Shown here: positions 53,862 through 62,570 of the stretch, piece after piece
Layout: each line of letters begins with the position of its first letter
Position numbering within the stretch: the stretch's first letter is position 1
Assembly: GCA_963773745.1 (NCBI GenBank)
Contig: CAVZCL010000008.1
Coordinates: 19,840 to 83,839, forward strand
From: UBA5069 sp963773745
GTDB taxonomy: Bacteria > Chloroflexota > Anaerolineae > Caldilineales > Caldilineaceae
Direction: 5' to 3'
Length of the DNA stretch: 64,000 nt
Translations under genes and position numbers: made by a program
Notes under the pieces: model-generated
Told to the model about the DNA's origin: nothing
Database searches by the model: none
The model's input: the letters and a program-made list of their open reading frames with translations, nothing else

Positions 53862-54977
53862 TTAGGTTTCGGGGGTGCGGTTGAGAATAAGGCGACGCAG
53901 CAAGGTGGATTCCACGGGAGCTTCCTGTGTGTGCTGGGCCGGCTCCGCGCCGCAGCTCTCGCGAATGAAGAGTTGGCCGCGCACTTTGCGCTCGTCCACC
54001 TCGCTGCGCCCTTCGTTAATCTGGTGCACAAGCAGTTCTGCTGCCAGGCGCCCCATCTCATAGACGGGCATGCTGACGCTGGTGAGGCTGGGCCGTACAA
54101 TGTGGGTGAAGTCGCGGTTGTCGTAGCCGACAACAGCCATATCACGGGGGACGTCAAGGCCGGCGTCCTGCGCAGCGTATATGGCGCCGAGAGCCATCAG
54201 GTCGTTGGCGGCAAAGAGCGCAGTGGGCCGCGGATGCAGGGAGAGGAGTTCGACGGCGGCCGCATAGCCGCCGGCGCTCTCCCAATTGCCCTCGCGCACA
54301 AGGGCCGGCTCCAACGCGATGCCACATTCGGCCAGCGTGTCGCAATAGCCCACATAGCGCATGCGTGTGCTGTGCCAGGTCGCCGGCCCCCCAATGAAGG
54401 CAATGCGGCGGTGGCCAAGCGCGTGCAGGTGGCGCACGGCGAGCGCAGCGCCATATGCGTCGTCGGGGACGACCGAGTTCTTGATTGGCGTTCCAAAGAG
54501 ACGATGAACAAAGAAATAGGGCTTGTTGAGCGGCGCAAGCGCTGCTTCCACGTTCTGGTGTGAATACTCGACAAAGAGGATGCCGTCGACCGGTCGCGCC
54601 AGAAGGTTGGCAATGGCCATGTGCTCGGCAGCGGGATCCCAGTCGGCGTTTACGATTGTGCAGAAGAGTTCGCTTTCGAGCAGGCGATCCTGAATACCGC
54701 GCACGATTGGCGGGACAAACGGGCTCATAATGTCGTCGACGACAACGCCAATGGTGCCCGTGCGCTTTGTGCGCAGGCTGCGCGCGGCAAGATTGGGCCG
54801 ATAGCCCATCTGCGCGGCGGTCTCCAGAATACGCTCGCGCACACGCTGCTTGACGGGATAGCTGCTGTTCGAGAGGGCGCGCGAGACTGTCGGCAGTGAA
54901 TAGCCGGTGGCTTCGGCAATTTGACTCTGCGTCACAGGGCCGTTTTGGGCGGCAGCTTCTTCTGGTTGTTCGCTCAT
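53862..54977 (-). CDS. LacI-family transcriptional regulator
   Basis: 371 residues. The helix-turn-helix plus hinge is TQSQIAEATGYSLPTVSRAL then AAQMGYRPNLAARSLRTKRT. The sugar-binding domain includes IGVVVDDIMSPFVPPIVRGI, GHRRIAFIGGP and VVGYDNRDFTHIVRPSLTSV. It heads the transporter/GH127 operon; a LacI-type operator sits inside its own promoter, so it probably represses itself and the genes behind it. The gap to the binding-protein gene (53726-53861) shows no obvious second operator. Confidence 0.93.
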   Translation of the reverse strand: MSEQPEEAAAQNGPVTQSQIAEATGYSLPTVSRALSNSSYPVKQRVRERILETAAQMGYRPNLAARSLRTKRTGTIGVVVDDIMSPFVPPIVRGIQDRLLESELFCTIVNADWDPAAEHMAIANLLARPVDGILFVEYSHQNVEAALAPLNKPYFFVHRLFGTPIKNSVVPDDAYGAALAVRHLHALGHRRIAFIGGPATWHSTRMRYVGYCDTLAECGIALEPALVREGNWESAGGYAAAVELLSLHPRPTALFAANDLMALGAIYAAQDAGLDVPRDMAVVGYDNRDFTHIVRPSLTSVSMPVYEMGRLAAELLVHQINEGRSEVDERKVRGQLFIRESCGAEPAQHTQEAPVESTLLRRLILNRTPET

Positions 54978-55024
54978 GGTAAGCGCGTGTGGAACAAACG
55001 GAGATGAGGGGTGTTCGCGCCAAC

Positions 55025-55053
55025 AAGATAACAGAAATCGTTTTCTATGTCAA
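55025..55053 (-). promoter_or_regulatory. Promoter of the LacI-family gene with an operator in the spacer
   Basis: On the minus strand, TTGACA (55048-55053) and TATCTT (55025-55030) are 17 bases apart. The spacer holds AAATCGTTTT (55035-55044), the CG-centred AAANCGNTTT form bound by LacI-family repressors. The leader to the ATG at 54977 is about 40 bases. Confidence 0.82.
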
Positions 55054-55274
55054 TAGGTTTGCGAAATCGCGAACGGGGCTTCTCATGTGTACGGAGACGT
55101 CTTTCGGAGTGGGGCGTGTACGACCGCCAAATCGAGGTCTTTACTTGTGGCCGGAATACTGTCGGGGGTGGGAATCCAAACGCTGTCGGTCTGCATTAGG
55201 GCTAACCAGCGACACATGTATATCTCGCTCTTGAGTGCGCAACGTTTCCCGCCCCAATCGCTGCCTCACTCCCG

Positions 55275-55334
55275 CGAGAACTGGCAGATTGTGCTGCACG
55301 GGGGCCCCCGTGCAGCACAATCTGCCAGTTCTCG
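55275..55334. repeat. Perfect 60-bp palindrome without loop
   Basis: The 30-base arms 55275-55304 and 55305-55334 are exact reverse complements meeting at GGGGG/CCCCC. It lies about 100 bases past the stop of the dehydrogenase small-subunit gene, upstream of the LacI promoter, and probably separates the two units. No U-run. The rest of 55054-55435 shows no gene. Confidence 0.92.
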
Positions 55335-55435
55335 ACTGCTCTTCGCATGATAAAGAGTCAGGCAAAGAGCGAAGTATTCAGCTTGCGATTACAACTCTCA
55401 CGGCTAAAGCACAGGAACGCTCGCGCATTGCGAAC

Positions 55436-56161
55436 TTACCCGTCCGACTTCAGCGCATCGAGGTGTGTGGGCATCGGCAGAAAGGCGGGCGCGTCTTCTG
55501 GCGGGCGCGCCCACGCACCGAACTGGGCACAAATGGTGAGCGGTTTGGTAATAACCAGCGATTTCCACGCCAGCGCATCGACAAATGTGGCGACGACCTG
55601 GTCGCCGTCGGCATTCGTGTAGGTCCCCGAATACCAGTTGTTGACAATGCGGTTGGCCAGAGTGCGAGTGGCTTCATCGTCGAGCACGCCCGTTGCGCGC
55701 AGCGCGTCAAGGTCCTGCGGTCCCGTACCATTGGTATAGCCGGCGCGCTCGAGAAAAGTATTGATCGGGACTTCAAGCTCATCGTCCGCTTGCAGCGCCT
55801 GCAAGTAGGTTTGACCCAAAACAGGGTTTGCCGCCTCGTCCATTCCCGTCAGCAGCACCGAGAGCGCCAGGAAGGACGCGAGCAGGTCGCCATAGGGCAA
55901 TGGCGTACTCTCCGCCGGCACGGGCGGCTGGGGGCTGGGCAACACAACGTTGGGCGTACTCTCCAGCACAAGGGGCTGCGGCCCGGAGACCGAACGCGGC
56001 GCGCAGGCTGTGACCAAGCCTGCGCCCGCCGAGATGAGCAGCGTGCGCATAAAGCTGCGTCGCTCCGGCGAGACAAGATCGCGTTTCACAGCTTCGTCTT
56101 GCATCGGCCCGGTTTCGCGTGCGCCTGCATGATTGTCTGTCTGTTCCGGTGGGTTCACCAT
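55436..56161 (-). CDS. Membrane-bound FAD sugar/alcohol dehydrogenase small subunit (FAD-SLDH family)
   Basis: 241 residues. The N-terminus carries a Tat-like signal (ERRSFMRTLLISAGAGLVTAC) and the body the small-subunit pattern (FLALSVLLTGMDEAANPVLG, NWYSGTYTNADGDQVVATF, DALAWKSL). In characterised sorbitol, gluconate and glucose dehydrogenases this subunit is needed for export and assembly of the flavoprotein. It ends the cta-dehydrogenase operon. Confidence 0.82.
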   Translation of the reverse strand: MVNPPEQTDNHAGARETGPMQDEAVKRDLVSPERRSFMRTLLISAGAGLVTACAPRSVSGPQPLVLESTPNVVLPSPQPPVPAESTPLPYGDLLASFLALSVLLTGMDEAANPVLGQTYLQALQADDELEVPINTFLERAGYTNGTGPQDLDALRATGVLDDEATRTLANRIVNNWYSGTYTNADGDQVVATFVDALAWKSLVITKPLTICAQFGAWARPPEDAPAFLPMPTHLDALKSDG

Positions 56162-56181
56162 GGTTTGCTCCTTCTGCGCCG

Positions 56182-56643
56182 CTACTCAAGTGGGAGTGCA
56201 AGCCACCGTACAAAACCGGAGATGCCGCCCTCGTCACGCCTCAACGAGAAGAGATAGTCGGCCACCTGCTCGGCTTCGATGCGTGTCAGCCCCATGTCGG
56301 GCATGGCTGTTTCGGGCTGAATCGCGTGGGGATCCATCACCCAATTCACCGTGTTCTCCCACGTGTTGGGAATGACGCCCGCAATCAGCTTGCGCTGCGA
56401 CCAGCCAGTCAGGGGCGGGGCGGCGAGCGCATCTGCCGCTGGGATGCCCGGGATCATGTGACATGCGCCGCAGCGGTTATCGATGATCAGCACGCGGCCG
56501 GCAGCGGGATCGGCGGCTGCGGCCGTGCGCGCCGACAGCGTGTCATTGCGCGAGGGCCATTCGTCATTGTCGGCGCATGCGCCCAGCGATAGTGCCACGA
56601 CAAGCAGCCCTCCTATCGCCACTTTCCAGTGTAAGGATTTCAC
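56182..56643 (-). CDS. Membrane-anchored cytochrome c
   Basis: 153 residues from a GTG (56641-56643) that overlaps the stop of the GMC gene and follows GGAAGGAG. The N-terminal segment IGGLLVVALSLGAC looks like a lipoprotein signal. The heme site is CGACH and the likely distal Met is in AMPDMGLTRIEAEQVADYL. It should carry electrons from the GMC dehydrogenase towards the caa3 oxidase. Confidence 0.87.
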   Translation of the reverse strand: MKSLHWKVAIGGLLVVALSLGACADNDEWPSRNDTLSARTAAAADPAAGRVLIIDNRCGACHMIPGIPAADALAAPPLTGWSQRKLIAGVIPNTWENTVNWVMDPHAIQPETAMPDMGLTRIEAEQVADYLFSLRRDEGGISGFVRWLALPLE

Positions 56644-58328
56644 GGTTGCTCTCCTTCCGCGCCAATCGATTCCTGCACGGCGGCAGGCGCGCCCAGCTCT
56701 TCCACAATGGTGGCGGCAGCCCACAGCGCAAGCGCTGCCAGTGTAAGCGTGGGGTTGGCTGTGCCCGCCGTGGGGAAGACGCCGCTGCCGATCATGAAGA
56801 GGTTGGGGTGATCGTGAGAGCGCTGCTCGCGATCCACCACGGAATTGGCCGGGTCATCACCCATACGATAGGTGCCAATCACGTGGCCGGCGCCTTGATG
56901 CACATCGGCGTGATCGATGTAGACCGCGCCCATGGCCTCGAAGACCAGGTCGCTAACACGGCGTGCCTCGGCCATCGCGGCGCGCTCAAAAGCATAGAGG
57001 TCATACTCCAGCCTGGGCCGAGGGATGCCGATAGCATCGGGCTTGTCCCACGCGGGCAGCACGCGATTGCGAGGGTCGGGCATTTGCTCAACGAGATTGG
57101 CAAAGCGGAACTGGCGTGCGGTGTGCGCATTCAACTGCTCCACAAGCTCCGTGCCATAGACGCCCGCCTTGACAAGCTTGTCTACCAGCACGTCGGGCGT
57201 TGTTCCGGGAAAGCTCCAGCCATCCTCACCGATGGCCATGCGGAAAGCAGAGCGGGTGCTGCGGAAATCGCCGTCGCGCAAATCTTCAATGCCTGCATTT
57301 TCCAGTGGCGAGCGATAGGGGTAGAGCGGGTCGCGGGCAAGCGCCCAGCTCAACTGCACCGGGTGATCCATGAGGTTGCGTCCCACCTGATCGCTGCGAT
57401 TGGCAACGCCGTTGGGCAGCGCATCAGTGCGCGACATAAGGAGAATTTTGGGAACCTCGATGGCGTTCGCGGCCAGCACCACAATGCGGCCACTGGCGCG
57501 CCTGTCGGTGCCGTCCGGACGGCGGAAAATGACAGCCGTCACGCGGCCTTCGCTGTCCACCTCCAGCTTGTGCACCACGGCCTGGTCAACGATCTCTGCA
57601 CCCAGCGCAGTGGCCTGGCGCAGGTGCACCGTTGCATCATACTTGGCGCCAATCGGGCAAATGGGCACGCAGGTCGAATTGCCGCAGCACGGGGGTCGCT
57701 CGTTGAAGGGGCGTGAATTGCGCGCCTGCGGCGTCACCTGCACGCTCAGCCCCACCTTTTGCGCGGCCAGCGCCACCTGCTGGTCCAGGTAGGATGCGGG
57801 CAACCCCGGCATGGGAAATTTGCCACTGCGCGGCGAGCCCAGGTTTTCACCACTGTCGCCGGCAACGCCAAGCTCCGTCTCAGCCTGCTGATACCATGGC
57901 TCGAGGTCCTCATAGGTGATGGGCCAATCGGCTGCGACACCGTAAAGCGTCTTGATCTTGAAATCGTTGGGCAGGTGGCGCAGCGAAGTGCCGAGCCAGT
58001 GCCAGGTTGTGCCTCCCACGTGCCGTACATAGGTGCTCTTGAAATAGGGCTCCTTCTCCTGCACATAATAGCCGTTGGGATCAAGCACAGTCGGGGCCGG
58101 CGCATAGGGGGTGGGAGGGTAGGGTGCACTGGGTACGCGGATGGCGGCGTCGCGATAGTTGCGCAACGCCTCGGTACGCGTAATTGGCGGCCCTGCCTCC
58201 AGAATGACCACGCGCACGCCTGCCTGTGCCAGGCGCGCCGCGACCAATGCCCCGGCCACGCCCGAGCCAACAATGAGGACGTCGGTTTGTATGTCGGCCC
58301 GTTCGCCCTGCTGTGCAACATGGTTCAT
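56640..58328 (-). CDS. GMC-family FAD dehydrogenase catalytic subunit with iron-sulfur Cys motif
   Basis: 562 residues. The FAD-binding motif is DVLIVGSGVAGALVAARLAQ, with VGGTTWHWLG and the C-terminal HVIGTYRMGDDPANSVVD and GSGVFPTAGTANPTLTLAAL typical of GMC sugar dehydrogenases. PPCCGNSTCVPICPIGAKYD resembles the three-cysteine [3Fe-4S] site of the bacterial FAD-dependent glucose dehydrogenase, implying electron exit to a cytochrome rather than to oxygen. It lies between ctaG and the cytochrome c gene. Substrate (sugar or polyol) not determined. Confidence 0.9.
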   Translation of the reverse strand: MNHVAQQGERADIQTDVLIVGSGVAGALVAARLAQAGVRVVILEAGPPITRTEALRNYRDAAIRVPSAPYPPTPYAPAPTVLDPNGYYVQEKEPYFKSTYVRHVGGTTWHWLGTSLRHLPNDFKIKTLYGVAADWPITYEDLEPWYQQAETELGVAGDSGENLGSPRSGKFPMPGLPASYLDQQVALAAQKVGLSVQVTPQARNSRPFNERPPCCGNSTCVPICPIGAKYDATVHLRQATALGAEIVDQAVVHKLEVDSEGRVTAVIFRRPDGTDRRASGRIVVLAANAIEVPKILLMSRTDALPNGVANRSDQVGRNLMDHPVQLSWALARDPLYPYRSPLENAGIEDLRDGDFRSTRSAFRMAIGEDGWSFPGTTPDVLVDKLVKAGVYGTELVEQLNAHTARQFRFANLVEQMPDPRNRVLPAWDKPDAIGIPRPRLEYDLYAFERAAMAEARRVSDLVFEAMGAVYIDHADVHQGAGHVIGTYRMGDDPANSVVDREQRSHDHPNLFMIGSGVFPTAGTANPTLTLAALALWAAATIVEELGAPAAVQESIGAEGEQP

Positions 58329-58364
58329 GGAAAGCCTTCCTTTCGCGACTCCGCTGTATGTGTC

Positions 58365-59297
58365 TCAGGCGGCCACCGGCCCACCCGTCTCTGCCTGCTC
58401 TGCGGCCGGCTCTTTGAGGAGCCCGCTCAGTTGCCACAACGCCACACCCAGATAGACCACGCCGGCCGGCACCCACATGATCACACCGGCCAGTTGTTGA
58501 TCAGCCAGGGCGCTTAGCCCCCACTGCGGGGCCGTAAAGATGTAACGCGGCACCCACGGTTCGGCCCCAAAGGTGAGCAGCGAACCGAGCAGCCCGCTGT
58601 GTACTGCCGTTGTCAGCCCCAACAGAATGGCCGTGCCTGTTGCACCGCGCTGCGGCAGCGTGCGCAGCGTGACCCACCAGAGCAGGAACGCCGTCGCAAA
58701 GAGACAGATGTGCTCCAGAATGTGCACACTCTCGCGCTCGAGTGCCGCCTGATAGAGCGCCGGCGCATGCCAAACCCAAAGCGCCGCCGCATAGAGCCCC
58801 CACGCCAGCCAGGGCGCCGCAAGCAGTGCCCAAAGCCACAGCAGAATCCGATTGTGATGTGCTGCCACAAGCACCGGGCGGCGCATGCCATCGGGCAGAC
58901 TCCACGCCAGCAATGCAGGCGAAAGGCCGAAGACCAGAAGCGGCGCTGCCACCGCAACCAGCAGCAGATGCTGCACCATGTGCATGGCAAATAACTGCTC
59001 GGAGAGTGCCTCGATAGGTGAACCGAGCGCCGCCGCCAATGCCAGCAACCCCACAGCGAATGCCACGGCTTTGACCCATAAAGGCCGGCTGCTGCGCTGT
59101 TGCAGCCGCCGCACGCCGCTCGCATAGACAAGGCCGGTTGCTGCAACCAACAGCAGCGTACCCCAGTTCCAGTGCGCCCAGATTGATGCAGGCGTGGCAT
59201 GTTCGCCACCGCCGTGCGCCATGGCAGCGCTGGGCAGAAGCGCGCACAGCGCCCCCATTGCCAAAATGGCCCATGCAGCGGCCTTGTGGAAGCGCAT
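58365..59297 (-). CDS. ctaG: Cytochrome c oxidase assembly protein CtaG (caa3 type)
   Basis: 310 residues with about seven transmembrane helices. LWVKAVAFAVGLLALAAALG, SEQLFAMHMVQHLLLVAVAA and the His-rich WVWHAPALYQAALE, LEHICLFATAFLLWW segments fit the caa3_CtaG family, which helps insert copper in caa3 oxidases. The ATG at 59295-59297 is preferred over upstream TTG/GTG. It sits directly behind the small membrane gene of the operon. Confidence 0.9.
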   Translation of the reverse strand: MRFHKAAAWAILAMGALCALLPSAAMAHGGGEHATPASIWAHWNWGTLLLVAATGLVYASGVRRLQQRSSRPLWVKAVAFAVGLLALAAALGSPIEALSEQLFAMHMVQHLLLVAVAAPLLVFGLSPALLAWSLPDGMRRPVLVAAHHNRILLWLWALLAAPWLAWGLYAAALWVWHAPALYQAALERESVHILEHICLFATAFLLWWVTLRTLPQRGATGTAILLGLTTAVHSGLLGSLLTFGAEPWVPRYIFTAPQWGLSALADQQLAGVIMWVPAGVVYLGVALWQLSGLLKEPAAEQAETGGPVAA

Positions 59298-59299
59298 CA

Positions 59300-59806
59300 C
59301 TACACCCAATCACAAGCAACGAGCACAAAGCCGGGGACGGCACTCAGGAGCGTAACGACGGCAAAGAGCACGTTGAGTGCAAAGCCGGTAAGCGCCATCA
59401 TCGCGCCTGTGCCGCCAGGAATCTCTTTGCCCTCGGCCACCTGTACTGGATCGGCCCCGTCCATGTCGTCCACGTCCACAACAGGAGCGTTGGGGCCCGA
59501 GCGTTGCCGCCATGCACGCCAGGCAATGGCGGCGCTAACGATGAGCATGATCAGCGCCACCGCCGTAATCAGCGCAAGTGTGAAGTTGACGCCGTTGAGA
59601 GGCCCTACGCTGAAGTTCAGCCCATCGCCCTCACAGGCGAACTCCGTAAGCAGCCACGCGATGAGGAAATAGACCATGTAGATGATTGGCCCCGAGAGCA
59701 GGCTGTACCAGAGCACGCGCCGCGCAGGCTGATCAAGCGGCGGAATTGGCCCGGCCGTCACCTCTGTATCTTTTGGTTCGCCAATTCGTTCAGTCTCAAC
59801 AGCCAT
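59300..59806 (-). CDS. Membrane protein of unknown function in the cta operon
   Basis: 168 residues with three hydrophobic segments (VLWYSLLSGPIIYMVYFLIAWLL..., LALITAVALIMLIVSAAIAW, MMALTGFALNVLFAVVTLL). It lies between the oxidase subunit I/III gene and ctaG, where small accessory oxidase subunits often occur, but no known family was recognised. Its end lies two bases before the ctaG start. The gap 59807-59926 upstream holds a small CCGGCGCTC inverted repeat. Confidence 0.7.
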   Translation of the reverse strand: MAVETERIGEPKDTEVTAGPIPPLDQPARRVLWYSLLSGPIIYMVYFLIAWLLTEFACEGDGLNFSVGPLNGVNFTLALITAVALIMLIVSAAIAWRAWRQRSGPNAPVVDVDDMDGADPVQVAEGKEIPGGTGAMMALTGFALNVLFAVVTLLSAVPGFVLVACDWV

Positions 59807-59926
59807 GATTCACTCTCCAATACTCCTGCTCATTCGTAGCGGACGGGCTCCCGGCGCTCATGCGACGCCCGCAACAGCCGAGGGCTGGAGCGCCGGCCGC
59901 CGCGCCCTGTGCGCCGCCTTGCTGCA

Positions 59927-62542
59927 TTACCTCAGCACATGGGGCGCAAGGTAGAGGGTGGCCGCCAGCACAACCCAGAAGAGCGCAAGCCCGTACCAGT
60001 AGAGCGCGCCTATGTCCATGGCCACATGCTCGCGCACGCTGTAGTGGCCCATCCACGCACCTGCCTGCGTAAAGAGATTCTGGCCCAGCCCGAAGAGAAC
60101 CAGCCCTGCCATCAGGATGGAGATTGTCCAATAGATCGAGCCGTAGGCATTAACGGCGTGATCGAAGGGAATGCTGCGCAGGTTGAGGATGATCGTTGCC
60201 AGCGCCACCAGCCCCAGCACAAAGGCAACGGCCAGGCCGATTTTCATGGCTGCGCCGGCATTGCGATCAGCGTCGCGCCGCGCGTAGTACATGGCAGCGG
60301 CGCCGCCAAGAATCGCGACCGTGCCAATCGCCGGGCCGATGAGGCCGGGCAAGGGCAGGTTGTCCATGGGCCAAATGGAATTCTGCAGGCGCAGATAGAA
60401 GTACGTGTAGGCGAAGAGCGCCGTAATCGTTGCCACCAGCATAAGGAACAGCAGCATTGCCCAGCGGTCTATTGTGGGGCTGCCGTTGGGATAGACAGGG
60501 ATGCCATGCTCGCGCTCGAAGTTCGTTTCACGCTCGGTTGTCTCAATGCGGTCGGGCCAGTGCCAGCCGATGAGCGCCACAACGGTGACGATCGCGCCCG
60601 TTGCCACCAACCAGCGGAAGGTGAATATCTCTGCCGCAAACATCGTAATGACGCCGACCGCCGTGATCGTGGGCCAGAGTGAGGGGCCGGCGACGCGGAA
60701 GACCTCTGTGGGGCGCGCTTCCACTGTGGAGGTGGTGAGCGCCGCACGCCACGTGAGCGGCCAGCCGGAGAGTCCCTCCAGCATGGATTTGACGGGCGAG
60801 TCCTCGGGGCGAATCGTCTCCTGGTCCCACAAGGGCGAGCGGCTGCGCACAATGGGCAAATGGGCAAAGCCGTAGTTGGGCGGCGGCGAACCCGTGGCCC
60901 ACTCCAGCGATTCGGCACGCCACGGATTTACAGGAGCACGCTCGCCACTGCGCAGTGTGGTGACAAAGTTATAGAGAAAGAGCGTGACACCTGCCGCAAT
61001 CACAAACGAACCAAGGGTGGAAAAAAGGTTGGGCACATCCAGCCCGGCAAAGGCCGGGTAGGTGTAGACGCGCCGCGCCATCCCCAAGAAGCCGGCAATG
61101 TGCATTGGGAAAAAGGTCAGGTGGAAGCCCACAAAGATCAGCCAGAAGTTCCAGCGGCCAAGGCGCTCGTTCATCAGGCGGCCGGTAAAGAGGGGCATCC
61201 AGTAGTAAATGGCCGCGAAGATGGGGAAGGTGACCCCGCCTATGAGCACATAGTGGAAGTGAGCCACCACGAAGTAGCTGTCATGCACCTGCCAGTCAAA
61301 GGGTACGGAGCCGACCATGACGCCCGTAATTCCACCCAGCACAAAGGTGACAATGAAGCCGACGACGAAGAGCAGTGGCGGTTTCCAGATGGGCTTGCCG
61401 TCATAGATTGTGCCCACCCACGCGAAGATTTGGATGCCCGAGGGGATGGCGATCATGATGCTGGCCACTGAGAAGAGTGCCATGGAGACCTGCGGCAGCC
61501 CCACGGTAAACATGTGATGCACCCAAAGCGCAAAGCTGAGAAAGCCGACGCCCACCAGCGCAACGACAATGTAGTTGTAGCCGAGCAATCGCCGCCGCAC
61601 GAAGACGGGAATGATCATGGAGATCATGCCGGCCGCGGGCAGGAACTGAATATAGACTTCGGGGTGACCAAAGATCCAGAAGAGATGTTGCCAAAGCAGC
61701 GGGCTGCCCCCTTGCACGGGGTTGAAGAACTGCGTGCCAATCTTGCGGTCCAACTCCAGCAGCAGGCTGCCCATGAGCAGCGTGGTGAATGCAAAGAGGA
61801 TGGAGAAGGCCATGACAAGATAGGCCCACGCAATGATGGGCATGCGCCGCAGTGACATGCCGGGCGCGCGCATGCGGAAGATGGCGATAATGATTTCAAT
61901 GCCCGCGGCAATTGCCGCTACCTCGGCCACACCAAGCCCCAGCAGCCAGAAATCGAGCGCAAGCCCAGGCGAGTAGAGCGGCCCGGAAAGGGGCACATAG
62001 GCGAACCAGCCGGCATCGGGTACGGCGTCGAAAATGTAGCTCGAGAAGAAGAGGATACCGCCGAGCACAAAGGTGAAGTAGGAGAATTGCCCCAGGCGCG
62101 GGAAGGGCATTTCACGGTTGCCGAGCAGAAAAGGGAGCAGATAGATGGCAAAGCCCTCGAGCATGGGCACGGCAAAGAGGAACATCATGGTGGAGCCATG
62201 CATCGTAAAAAGCTCGTTGAAGGTATCGGCGCCCACGAACTGATTCTGCGGCCGCACCAGCTGGATGCGCATGAGCAGCGCCATTACCCCAGCCACAAGG
62301 AAAAAGGTGAAGGCCGTGATCATCATACGGCCGCCCAGCGCGTCATTTTGCAGCGCCATGAACCAGCCAATAAAGCCTTTGGGATCGGCCCATACCTTTT
62401 CCAGCCGCTTGTCAATGGGTTCCTCGGGGCGAATGACACGCGGCTGATCGAACGCGCTGGTGTCGGGACGCTGCACGCCGCTGCTCATGGAGTCGCTGTC
62501 GCCGATCGATTGGGGTGAAGGGTTTGCCAGGTCTGTGGCCAT
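59927..62542 (-). CDS. ctaD: Cytochrome c oxidase, fused subunits I and III
   Basis: 871 residues from the ATG after AGGAGA. Subunit I (about 1-590): FTMHGSTMMFLFAVP, the copper-B/tyrosine motif WIFGHPEVYIQFLPAAG, FALWVHHMFTVGLP, and heme ligands in VAHFHYVLIGG. The rest (about 650-871) has subunit III-like helices (LFLMLVATITALFAYTYFYL to FWVVLAATLYLAPHVLR). HPEVY with a Tyr marks an A-type heme-copper oxidase. I-III fusions are known in caa3 oxidases. It is the terminal proton-pumping oxygen reductase. Confidence 0.95.
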   Translation of the reverse strand: MATDLANPSPQSIGDSDSMSSGVQRPDTSAFDQPRVIRPEEPIDKRLEKVWADPKGFIGWFMALQNDALGGRMMITAFTFFLVAGVMALLMRIQLVRPQNQFVGADTFNELFTMHGSTMMFLFAVPMLEGFAIYLLPFLLGNREMPFPRLGQFSYFTFVLGGILFFSSYIFDAVPDAGWFAYVPLSGPLYSPGLALDFWLLGLGVAEVAAIAAGIEIIIAIFRMRAPGMSLRRMPIIAWAYLVMAFSILFAFTTLLMGSLLLELDRKIGTQFFNPVQGGSPLLWQHLFWIFGHPEVYIQFLPAAGMISMIIPVFVRRRLLGYNYIVVALVGVGFLSFALWVHHMFTVGLPQVSMALFSVASIMIAIPSGIQIFAWVGTIYDGKPIWKPPLLFVVGFIVTFVLGGITGVMVGSVPFDWQVHDSYFVVAHFHYVLIGGVTFPIFAAIYYWMPLFTGRLMNERLGRWNFWLIFVGFHLTFFPMHIAGFLGMARRVYTYPAFAGLDVPNLFSTLGSFVIAAGVTLFLYNFVTTLRSGERAPVNPWRAESLEWATGSPPPNYGFAHLPIVRSRSPLWDQETIRPEDSPVKSMLEGLSGWPLTWRAALTTSTVEARPTEVFRVAGPSLWPTITAVGVITMFAAEIFTFRWLVATGAIVTVVALIGWHWPDRIETTERETNFEREHGIPVYPNGSPTIDRWAMLLFLMLVATITALFAYTYFYLRLQNSIWPMDNLPLPGLIGPAIGTVAILGGAAAMYYARRDADRNAGAAMKIGLAVAFVLGLVALATIILNLRSIPFDHAVNAYGSIYWTISILMAGLVLFGLGQNLFTQAGAWMGHYSVREHVAMDIGALYWYGLALFWVVLAATLYLAPHVLR

Positions 62543-62570
62543 GGGAATCTCCTGTGTGCTGCGCGGCACG

